Assembly: GCA_023300185.1 (NCBI GenBank)
Contig: CP097092.1
Location: 1,364,001 to 1,428,000, forward strand
Direction: 5' to 3'
Length of the DNA stretch: 64,000 nucleotides
DNA from: Lancefieldella parvula
GTDB taxonomy: Bacteria > Actinomycetota > Coriobacteriia > Coriobacteriales > Atopobiaceae
Part shown: positions 39,113 to 46,480 of the stretch, in pieces
Layout of the letters: each line of letters opens with the position of its first letter
Numbering within the stretch: the first letter of the stretch is position 1
The notes under the pieces: generated by a model
What the model saw: the letters and a program-made list of their open reading frames with translations, nothing else
What the model was told of the DNA's origin: nothing
Database searches by the model: none
Program-made: the position numbers and the translations under genes

Positions 39113-39162
39113 CGTGTTCTTTCTGTTGATGGGTCAAGTAGGTCTATACGTGTGAGATGGGG

Positions 39163-39372
39163 TTACTCAGCCTTTTTGGACTCTTCGTCCTCAACGAGCT
39201 CAGCCTCTGGCTCCTTGGCTTCTTCCTTGGTCTCAGACTCCATGCCCTCACGAACGCTCTTGACGGTCTCGCCGACAGCCTTGCCGAGCTTTGGAAGGTT
39301 CTTAGGTCCAAAGATGACCATAACAACGCAAACAATAATCAGAAGCTCAGGAATACCAAGTCCTAAAATCAT
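39163..39372 (-). CDS. tatA: Twin-arginine translocase subunit TatA
   Basis: A 69-residue TatA-type protein. One N-terminal membrane helix (IPELLIIVCVVMVIFGPKNLP) with the FGPKNLPKLGKAVGE hinge is followed by an amphipathic helix and an acidic tail. The frame extends 29 codons upstream, but the ATG at 39372 with GGGGGT five bases ahead matches the family start. TatA forms the protein-conducting assembly with TatC; tatC is not in this window. A Tat substrate (the lipoprotein at 56992) is present here. Confidence 0.88.
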   Translation of the reverse strand: MILGLGIPELLIIVCVVMVIFGPKNLPKLGKAVGETVKSVREGMESETKEEAKEPEAELVEDEESKKAE

Positions 39373-39468
39373 ATAAACCCCCAGAAAATCTTTTCCTGTA
39401 AAAGCGTTCAGAAAAAACGCCGTATCGGCTAGTATAACCGAGGGAAACCTTACTAACAAGGAATTAAC

Positions 39469-40299
39469 ATGGTCTTACATGATTTTTGGACATTTTTTAT
39501 CTGGTCGACCGTAGCAGGGCTTGCCGTTATTGGCATTTACCAGCTATTTCTGTTAATTCTGCGCGCTCGAGGCGTTTTTGTGACGCGTACCAAATTTGGC
39601 CTCACGATGATTTTTGACTCCGAAGACGCCGACGGTACGTCCATCAGGTTGCTCAACGTTAATGGTACGTTCCAGTCCGTGAGCTATATCGCATCTGAGC
39701 TGCGTTTTGAGCTTTGCGTTCACTATCACCGCATGATGGCGCAGGTTATTCAGCAGGTATCTGCTCGGGGTCACGTTGTAGTCATGGGCGGCGGAGGTTT
39801 CTCGTTGCCAAAACACCTGGCTACGCACATGAGCGGCGCCGTTATTGACGCAATTGAGATTGATCCAAAGATAGTCTCGCTTGCGCGCGAGCATTTCTTC
39901 CTGGACGAGGCTCTAGCTGCGGCTTCAAGTAAGCTGCGAGTTGTTGAAGACGATGCTTGGAGGGTGTTGCAAGACGCAGAAGCCGGCAGCATTGACGTGC
40001 TGGTAAACGAAGTGTTTGCTGGTCGGAAGTCGCTTGGACCTCTGGGAACAGCGGCTGGCGCGCAAGTGGTTAAAGAAAAGCTTGCGTCTGGCGGAGTATA
40101 TCTGGCCGATGTTCGCTGTCCACTAGAAGGCCGTAGATCTGCGCTGCTTTCGCAGGTCGCAGACGTGTTTGCGCAGGAGTTTGCGCACGTCGCGTATGTG
40201 CCCGAGTGGCCCGATACTCCTAAAACACCAGGTAACAATCTCCTAATTGCAACCGACGCGGATATCGCACTTCCCGAAGGCGCTGTTGTAGTGAAATAG
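39469..40299 (+). CDS. Spermidine-synthase-like SAM-binding protein with N-terminal membrane helix
   Basis: A 276-residue protein. Residues about 8-30 are a membrane helix (WSTVAGLAVIGIYQLFLLIL). The rest resembles the spermidine synthase fold: VVVMGGGGFSLPKHLA (nucleotide-binding loop), DAIEIDPKIVSLAREHF (acidic ribose-binding residue) and IDVLVNEVFAGRKS. Polyamine-specific residues were not recognised, so it may act as a methyltransferase or a non-catalytic relative. It is divergent from tatA with a 96-base gap. Confidence 0.7.
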   Translation: MVLHDFWTFFIWSTVAGLAVIGIYQLFLLILRARGVFVTRTKFGLTMIFDSEDADGTSIRLLNVNGTFQSVSYIASELRFELCVHYHRMMAQVIQQVSARGHVVVMGGGGFSLPKHLATHMSGAVIDAIEIDPKIVSLAREHFFLDEALAAASSKLRVVEDDAWRVLQDAEAGSIDVLVNEVFAGRKSLGPLGTAAGAQVVKEKLASGGVYLADVRCPLEGRRSALLSQVADVFAQEFAHVAYVPEWPDTPKTPGNNLLIATDADIALPEGAVVVK

Positions 40300-40431
40300 C
40301 ATCACTTTGAGAGCTGACCGCTCTCCAGTTGACCGAACGTCATCCAATCACCCGAGAAAATTGTATATTCCACCTTGTTTATGCGGAGTTTTGTATCAAG
40401 AATTTGACTCACAAAATCTGACCCCCTCTTT

Positions 40432-40614
40432 TGGGTAAAAAATCCGTTTAGTTGGAAATGAAATCGCAATCACGGAATTTTCTGCTTCACGTTTGCGCAG
40501 GTGGCAAAAAGCGTCCAGATTTCACTATTTTTGTCCAACGAAAAACCGCAGGTAAATGGCGTGCATAAAAATCAACCGCCGCTGCATATTCCAACTAAAC
40601 GCATTTTTTACCAC
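40432..40614. repeat. Terminal-inverted-repeat element E, copy 1 (about 183 bp)
   Basis: The left end GGGTAAAAAATCCGTTTAGT and the right end, read in reverse, GTGGTAAAAAATGCGTTTAG are near-identical over about 26 bases. The interior shares ATGCA-GC-ATTTACC-GCG and TTGGAC words with copy 2 at 51292, which is in inverse orientation. There is no transposase. It is MITE-like. Confidence 0.75.
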
Positions 40615-40700
40615 TTGCACCCCGAGCGCTCAACAAAACCGCAGTTGGCGTTAATTCTGTCTTACTTTTCTCCGTTAAAACGATTCTCACAAAAGAATCT

Positions 40701-40763
40701 GAAAGCACGGCCTTGGGATTTGAAAGTACGACCTTGGGATTTGAAAGTACGACCTTGGGATTT
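40701..40763 (+). repeat. 21-bp tandem repeat, three units
   Basis: Units GAAAGCACGGCCTTGGGATT, then two GAAAGTACGACCTTGGGATT copies (each 21 bases with a final T), and a partial fourth. The period is a multiple of three, but the surrounding open frame shows no family-like feature. Confidence 0.85.
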
Positions 40764-41078
40764 GGAAACACCACCTTGTCGGATTAGCAAAATTTATATA
40801 TGCACAGGTGAACATATATGTTTTACAAGAAAAGTTTTTCAAAAAAGAAGAAAATTTCTTCTAAATCTCGTAAATACATAACAGAATATGGGTATTGTTA
40901 TCAAAAATAGAGCAGAACACAATCCACACGAATTGCTCTCGGGCTTATTTCACAGCTGCTGTTTTGCTGCAGGAATATATGCTTCCAATGCCTCGAGTCC
41001 TCAAGCGTTAAGCACTTCCACGCCAATTTTTGTGCTGCGTTTCAACTCTAAAGTAAATCGATGCATTAAGGAGGCATC

Positions 41079-42719
41079 ATGAAGACAGGTTTTGAGCTAC
41101 TGAATGATCCGTTTTTGAACAAGGGAACCGCTTTTACGCAGGAGGAGCGACAGAAATATGGCCTGGTAGGCCTTCTTCCTCCTAACATCCAGACTATCGA
41201 GGAGCAGGCAGAGCAGGCATACGTACTCTTCCAGCAGTACCCTGACCTCGAGACTAAGCGTCACTATCTGATGAGGCTTTTCTCTGAAAACCGTACGCTG
41301 TTCTATAACTTGTTCTCAAAGCATGTCGAAGAGTTCATGCCTATCGTCTACGATCCAACCATTGCGCCTGACATTGAGCAGTACTCCCAGCGCTACGTTG
41401 ACTCGCAGTACGCATGCTTCCTGTCTGCCGATCGTCCTGAGGACCTTGAGACCTCGCTGAAGAACGCAGCCGCAGGTAGAGACATTGACCTGATTGTTGT
41501 TACCGACGCAGAAGCCATTTTGGGCATCGGTGACTGGGGCACTAACGGCGTTGAGATTTCCGTCGGTAAGCTCATGGTCTACACCGCCGCAGCTGGCGTT
41601 GATCCAAACCGCATCATGCCTGTTGTCATCGACGCTGGTACCAACCGCCAGGAGTTGCTCGATGACCCACTGTACCTGGGCGAGCGCCACAAGCGTGTCG
41701 ACGAGGACCGCTACAACGCCTTCATTGACAACTTTGTAACCACCGTCGAGAAGCTCTTCCCTAACCTCTACCTGCACTTCGAGGACTTCGGCCGCTCGCA
41801 CGCTGCAGCAATCCTGGACCGCTACAAGAACACCTACCCCGTCTTCAACGACGACGTCGAGGGCACTGGTATTGTTACCCTTGCAGGCATCCTCGGTGGC
41901 CTCAATATTTCTGGCGAGAAACTCGTCGACCAGGTATATCTCTGCTTTGGTGCAGGAACTGCTGGTTGCGGCATCGCTGAGCGTGTGCTGCAGGAATTTG
42001 TGGACCAGGGAATGGATCGTGAAGAGGCTCGAAAGCGCTTCTACCTGGTAGATCGTCAGGGCTTGCTCTTCGACGATATGGACAACCTCACTCCACAGCA
42101 GAAGCCATTTGCTCGCAAGCGTTCTGAGTTCGCAAACGCTGATGAGCTCACCAACCTCGCAGCCGTTGTAAAGACGGTCCACCCAACAATCATGGTTGGC
42201 ACCTCTACCGTTCACGGCGCCTTCACCGAGGAGATTATTCGTGAGATGGCAGCTCATTGCGAGCGCCCCATGATCTTCCCTCTGTCCAACCCAACTAAGC
42301 TTGCAGAGGCAACCGCCCAAGACCTGCTGACCTGGACCGATGGTCGTGCACTTGTAGCCTGCGGAGTCCCCTCAGACGACGTCGAGCTCAACGGCGTAAC
42401 CTACCAGATTGGTCAGGCTAACAACGCCTTAATTTACCCAGGCCTTGGACTTGGCGCACTTGCATCAAAGGCTCGCCTGCTCACAGACCAGATGATTTCC
42501 CTGGCAGCTCACTCGCTTGGTGGAATCGTCGACACCACAAAGCCTGGTGCGGCAATTCTTCCTCCAGTCTCCAAGATTACCGAATTCTCCGAGCGTATTG
42601 CTGTTGGCGTTGCAGAGGAGGCAATTAGGCAGGGTCTGAACCGCGAGCCAATTGCCGATGCAAAAGAGGCAGTTGACGCCCTTAAGTGGTTCCCTGTCTA
42701 CAAAGAGTTAGAGGCATAG
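41079..42719 (+). CDS. mleS: Malolactic enzyme (NAD-dependent, malic-enzyme family)
   Basis: A 546-residue protein starting with [18 protein letters not shown] and [10 protein letters not shown], the malolactic/malic N-terminus. It contains [15 protein letters not shown], a metal-binding [13 protein letters not shown] and FNDDVEGTG, a Rossmann [13 protein letters not shown] and [13 protein letters not shown]. It converts L-malate to L-lactate and CO2. The malolactic assignment over plain malic enzyme rests on the start sequence and on the malate permease that begins one base after the stop. AAGGAGG lies four bases before the ATG. Confidence 0.88.
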   Translation: MKTGFELLNDPFLNKGTAFTQEERQKYGLVGLLPPNIQTIEEQAEQAYVLFQQYPDLETKRHYLMRLFSENRTLFYNLFSKHVEEFMPIVYDPTIAPDIEQYSQRYVDSQYACFLSADRPEDLETSLKNAAAGRDIDLIVVTDAEAILGIGDWGTNGVEISVGKLMVYTAAAGVDPNRIMPVVIDAGTNRQELLDDPLYLGERHKRVDEDRYNAFIDNFVTTVEKLFPNLYLHFEDFGRSHAAAILDRYKNTYPVFNDDVEGTGIVTLAGILGGLNISGEKLVDQVYLCFGAGTAGCGIAERVLQEFVDQGMDREEARKRFYLVDRQGLLFDDMDNLTPQQKPFARKRSEFANADELTNLAAVVKTVHPTIMVGTSTVHGAFTEEIIREMAAHCERPMIFPLSNPTKLAEATAQDLLTWTDGRALVACGVPSDDVELNGVTYQIGQANNALIYPGLGLGALASKARLLTDQMISLAAHSLGGIVDTTKPGAAILPPVSKITEFSERIAVGVAEEAIRQGLNREPIADAKEAVDALKWFPVYKELEA

Positions 42720-42720
42720 T

Positions 42721-43695
42721 ATGTCTGTCTTTTTGACATCGCTACAAAATGTATTGCCCATCATTTTGATCATTGTGCTGGGTTATGTACTGAGGAAGAT
42801 TAACTGGCTCAACGAGACATTCGCTGGTCAAGCATCTAAGCTCATCATGAATGTGGCGCTTCCTTCCTCTATTTTTGTAGCGGTACTAAAAAACTTGTCT
42901 CTCAATCAGCTGCTCCAGCTTGGTCCCTCGGTGCTTATCGCAGCGATTAGCTTTACTTTGTCTTATGTCGTAGGATTTTTGGTTATCAACGTTTTCCGCA
43001 TCCAACCAGGTCGCCGAGGCTTGATGCTCAATACCTTTGCAAATGCCAACACCATCTTCATTGGTATGCCACTTAATCTTGCGCTCTTTGGCGAGCATGC
43101 CGTACCGTACTTCTTGGTGTACTACATCATGAACACTATTTCTACCTGGGCAATTGGAATCTTCTTCATTTACGGTGATCCAATGCCAACAGAAAATGAT
43201 GGCGAGAAAAACAACGCAGCTGAGCACAAATTCAATATCAGCAAGTTGTTACCACCACCATTGCTTGGTTTCTTAGTAGCCCTTGTTTTTCTCGTGTTCA
43301 ACATCCCTGTTCCAGCAGTTGTAAACACTGGTCTTACGTATTTAGGCAACCTAGTAACGCCACTTTCTCTGATTTATATTGGCATTATTTTGCAGGAAAC
43401 GGGACTCTCGAGCATTCGAATTGACCGCGATACGGCAATTACGCTTATTGGTAAATTTGTTATTGCCCCGCTTATTATGGTTGGCGTAATCATGGCGTTT
43501 ACCGGCGTGTTTGGTACACAGAACGTACTTGAAACTAGAACGTTTATCATCCAGGCCGCAGTTCCAGCGCTAACCGTTCTGCCAATTCTGGCAAACGAGG
43601 GTAAGGCTGACGTCAAATTTGCAACTAACGTTGTTGCAACTTCAACGGTGCTCTTTGCGATTGTCATTCCTATCGTAATGACCATCATTGGCTAA
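42721..43695 (+). CDS. mleP: Malate permease, auxin efflux carrier (AEC) family
   Basis: A 324-residue membrane protein with about ten helices and a central loop rich in charged residues (MPTENDGEKNNAAEHKFN). Recognisable AEC features are an N-terminal LPIILIIVLGYVLRK, FANANTIFIGMPLNLALFGE and C-terminal NVVATSTVLFAIVIPIVMTI. Placement one base after mleS marks it as the malate/lactate exchanger of the malolactic operon. A strong terminator follows. Confidence 0.87.
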   Translation: MSVFLTSLQNVLPIILIIVLGYVLRKINWLNETFAGQASKLIMNVALPSSIFVAVLKNLSLNQLLQLGPSVLIAAISFTLSYVVGFLVINVFRIQPGRRGLMLNTFANANTIFIGMPLNLALFGEHAVPYFLVYYIMNTISTWAIGIFFIYGDPMPTENDGEKNNAAEHKFNISKLLPPPLLGFLVALVFLVFNIPVPAVVNTGLTYLGNLVTPLSLIYIGIILQETGLSSIRIDRDTAITLIGKFVIAPLIMVGVIMAFTGVFGTQNVLETRTFIIQAAVPALTVLPILANEGKADVKFATNVVATSTVLFAIVIPIVMTIIG

Positions 43696-43730
43696 TTTTC
43701 GTTACCAACCAGCACTTCTAACGCACAACA

Positions 43731-43764
43731 AAGCCTCTTCTCAATGGCGAGAAGAGGCTTTTTT
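43731..43764 (+). terminator. Rho-independent terminator after mleP
   Basis: AAGCCTCTTCTC pairs with GAGAAGAGGCTT and is followed by TTTTTTC. The right arm includes the dispersed GGCGAGAA word, so the terminator contains an inverted pair of its core (TTCTC/GAGAA). Confidence 0.93.
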
Positions 43765-43835
43765 CTTGTGAGATTTGGTACAGCACACTGCCACGGTGGC
43801 AAGTTGGTCCAGCAGCACACTGCCCTTGCAATACC

Positions 43836-44822
43836 CTAGTTCAACAGCACGCCTTCAACTGCAGAAGCGGAGCCGTCGAGGACGTTGCACTTTTGGATCT
43901 GGTGAACAAACCAAGTACGGAATGCCTTTTGGTCGACGCCCACACATACGGTTGCATTGGGTTTCTCGCCAAGGTATCCGGCCAGGTCAACAACGGTGCA
44001 ACCACTTGTCAGAGCGCCGACGCACTCGACGTCCACAAACACGTCTTTGGTCTCGAACATCTGAGGAGCCAGCAGGTAGGCCACGGCCGTTGGGTCGTAC
44101 ATGCTAAAGCCCTCCTCCTGGTAGTGAACGCGATAGTTGAGCAGGAGCTTAACCAGCATGTCGCCGCTCTTGCCGGAGTTCTGGATGTTCTCGATGTCCT
44201 CAGGCATGACGCGAGCAGCGTCGCCCACCTCAAGGCCAACCATGGCCACGTGAACGCCGGATGCGAAGACAATCTTTGCTGCCTCGGGGTCAACGCCCAC
44301 GTTAAACTCAGACATGACGCCAAGGTTTCCGCGGGTCAGAGCGCCGCCCATCATGACAATGCGCTCGATATGCTCCTTGACCTGCGGGTATGCTTTCAGT
44401 AGCAGTGCAATGTTGGTCAGAGGGCCAAGCGTCACCAGCGTGGTTTTCTCGCCAACCGAAGCGCCCTCCATGATGACACGATGTTGTGCTTCAAGTGCAG
44501 TTTCTTCGAGCAGACAGTCCGGCTGAATGCCGTCAAATTCGTAGCCCCTCATGCCCGAAGCACCGTGGACGTCACTTGCGTCCATAGGCTTTCTGAGCAG
44601 AGGCTCGGCAGCACCACGCGCAACAGGCACATGCTGATTCCAGAATTTGAGCAGCTTGAGAGCGTTATTGGTGACGTTCTCGATGCCAACATTTCCGCTC
44701 ACGGTAGTAATAAGCTTGATATCCAGCGCCTTTGCGGCCAGGGCAAATCCCAGCGCAATGGCGTCGTCAATGCCGGGATCCGTGTCAATGATGACGCGCG
44801 TCTTAGTTGAAAGCGTTGTCAT
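43836..44822 (-). CDS. Inosine/uridine-preferring nucleoside hydrolase
   Basis: A 328-residue member of the nucleoside N-ribohydrolase family: the N-terminal Ca2+ site DTDPGIDDAIAL, SGNVGIENVTNNAL, LVTLGPLTNIALLL, IVMMGGAL and MYDPTAVAYLL. It splits nucleosides into base and ribose. It lies 130 bases downstream of ribokinase, which can phosphorylate the released ribose. AAAGGAG precedes the ATG. Confidence 0.93.
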   Translation of the reverse strand: MTTLSTKTRVIIDTDPGIDDAIALGFALAAKALDIKLITTVSGNVGIENVTNNALKLLKFWNQHVPVARGAAEPLLRKPMDASDVHGASGMRGYEFDGIQPDCLLEETALEAQHRVIMEGASVGEKTTLVTLGPLTNIALLLKAYPQVKEHIERIVMMGGALTRGNLGVMSEFNVGVDPEAAKIVFASGVHVAMVGLEVGDAARVMPEDIENIQNSGKSGDMLVKLLLNYRVHYQEEGFSMYDPTAVAYLLAPQMFETKDVFVDVECVGALTSGCTVVDLAGYLGEKPNATVCVGVDQKAFRTWFVHQIQKCNVLDGSASAVEGVLLN

Positions 44823-44954
44823 AAGTCTCCTTTGTACGTTTGAGCTGCGTGTACGTTACGTTTGAACTGCGTATAGACTGCGTTTGGACTTGGCTGGAGC
44901 CTTTTTCTGCGTGTAAGCTGCGAATTATGGAGCAACAATCACGGTAATTTTAAC

Positions 44955-45875
44955 CTAAAACTCAACTACCTGCTGATACGTTGGAATTGATTGCTGGGCG
45001 CCAACCTTAGTGGTGGCAAGCGCCGCAGCCTTTGCAGCCACATCAAGTGCCTGCTTGATATCGTGCCCCTCTAGCTGTCCCGATGCCTGAAACGCAGCAA
45101 GCGTACCCATAAACGTGTCGCCTGCACAGGTAGTGTCCACGGTGTCCACGCGGTAACATTCCTGCTGGTACACGCCGTGCGAGTCGGCAGCAATGGAACC
45201 CTTGGAACCCAGCGTCAACACCGCAGTTGTCACGCCACTTGCAAGCACCTTCTGCACTGCAGCCTCGGGATCTGCCAGCGGGCTTATCTTGCCCTCGCCA
45301 AACAGGTCCGCAAACTCAATCTCGTTCAGGCAAAGCACGTCCACGCTGGCGAGAAGACCGGTGGTCATGGTAGCCGATGGAGATGGGTTCACCATCGTAT
45401 AGAGTCCCAGCTCATGTGCGTACCTGATGAGCTCAAACGTGGTCGACAACTCGCACTCGAACTGCGTCAAGAACACGTCACCTGGCTCCGCAATGCGATC
45501 AAGCACTGCTTTTACGTCGTCGGCGGTGCGTGCGTGATTAGCCCCGTGGTCCAAAATGATACGGTTATCGCCGCCAACGCGCACGATCACAGCAACACCA
45601 GTGGAGACTCCAGACAGCTCATCTACCTGCTCTGCATTGACTCCGTAGCTAATAAGCGACTGCTTGAGATCTTGTCCAAACGAGTCAGCACCAACCGCGC
45701 CAATCATGTGGACATCTGCGCCCATTTGAGCTGCGGCAACAGCCTGATTAGCGCCTTTTCCACCTGGGCTGGTGACAAGATTTTTGCCGCCGATGGTCTC
45801 ACCCTGCTGAGGCATCTTGTCTGCCTCGATGGAGACGTCCATGTTCAGGCTTCCAAATACAATCACTTTGCCCAT
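44955..45875 (-). CDS. rbsK: Ribokinase
   Basis: A 306-residue PfkB-family kinase: GSLNMDVSI, the substrate loop SPGGKGANQAVAAA, the catalytic-base and anion-hole motif DTTCAGDTFMG and a C-terminal monovalent-cation segment GAQQSIPT. It forms ribose 5-phosphate. The following nucleoside hydrolase makes this a nucleoside salvage pair; no ribose transporter is present. Confidence 0.94.
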   Translation of the reverse strand: MGKVIVFGSLNMDVSIEADKMPQQGETIGGKNLVTSPGGKGANQAVAAAQMGADVHMIGAVGADSFGQDLKQSLISYGVNAEQVDELSGVSTGVAVIVRVGGDNRIILDHGANHARTADDVKAVLDRIAEPGDVFLTQFECELSTTFELIRYAHELGLYTMVNPSPSATMTTGLLASVDVLCLNEIEFADLFGEGKISPLADPEAAVQKVLASGVTTAVLTLGSKGSIAADSHGVYQQECYRVDTVDTTCAGDTFMGTLAAFQASGQLEGHDIKQALDVAAKAAALATTKVGAQQSIPTYQQVVEF

Positions 45876-46042
45876 GTGAGGTCCCTTCTTTGCAAGAGTA
45901 CCGCGCTCGGCGTTGCTGCTCGACGTTGCTGGTCAACAGTTCGGTCCGGCACTCACCGCGATGTGCAACGCTCTTCTCGACGTTGCAGCCCGACGTTCTT
46001 CTCGACAATGTGTATTAAATAAATGTCCTGTTTATAGGGTAT

Positions 46043-46070
46043 ATAGTAATTACTTGACCAATCTCGTCAA
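46043..46070 (-). promoter_or_regulatory. Candidate promoter of rbsK
   Basis: On the minus strand TTGACG (46070-46065), a 16-base spacer and TACTAT (46048-46043). The leader to the ATG is long (about 165 bases) and has several TTCTCGACGTTGC-like direct repeats (45910-46010). Confidence 0.35.
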
Positions 46071-46163
46071 CCCAACTACTCTTAGAGTGCTTGAGTGAAC
46101 GGACGTTCATTTTTTAAGTGACGTTGCTCTTGCAAAACACCTAATTTTAAGGAGGTGCTTTAT

Positions 46164-46259
46164 ATGCCTGGTCGAAGTAGCGGCTTACGTATGACAGCCG
46201 ACGATGATTCTGTTCATGTGCGTATGGGATATAAAGAAACCTCTCATAAAAAGTTTTAG
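46164..46259 (+). CDS. Small ORF upstream of Mg2+ ATPase (31 aa)
   Basis: An ATG with AAGGAGG eight bases upstream opens a 31-codon frame starting MPGRSSGLRMTADDD and ending KETSHKKF. The ribosome-binding site is as strong as that of the major genes. No family is recognised. It lies 221 bases before the MgtA-type ATPase on the same strand, so it may be a leader peptide or an independent small basic protein. Other mgt genes have regulatory leader peptides, but this one is not proline-rich like mgtL. Confidence 0.5.
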   Translation: MPGRSSGLRMTADDDSVHVRMGYKETSHKKF

Positions 46260-46480
46260 ATTTGATTTCAACTGAATTGAAACTGCAAGAGCTCTTATTG
46301 ACTTATACATTTTGAGATTTGCCTGCTCGTTTGTAATTATTTCGATTCTGTAGATATATGAATCTATGCCCCGGTTTCAGACCATTCTGGTTTCAAATCT
46401 CGCACATAACAGAACGCTTTCAGCTTGTGTCATACACCAACCAATTAGTCATTCGTTCCCACTAATCATCGGAGGTGCAC
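46260..46480. other. Leader region of the Mg2+ ATPase gene
   Basis: AT-rich, 221 bases, with GGTTTCAGACC and GGTTTCAAATC words near 46372-46400. No M-box riboswitch core was recognised. Part of it may be a regulated leader together with the small ORF. Confidence 0.4.

Larger units (their letters stand above)
40300..41078. other. Intergenic stretch upstream of mleS
   Basis: AT-rich and repeat-bearing: element E copy 1, the 21-base repeats, and the leader of mleS. Open frames of 126 and 64 codons cover parts of it but consist of repeat translation and lack ribosome-binding sites. The mleS promoter was not pinned down. Confidence 0.6.

Noticed and set aside
40501..40881. A 126-codon plus-strand frame with a KVRPWDL repeat
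   Set aside because: It covers the end of element E and the 21-bp tandem repeat; no ribosome-binding site and no conserved features.
46260..46480. M-box riboswitch upstream of mgtA
   Set aside because: The conserved M-box core words could not be recognised in the leader.
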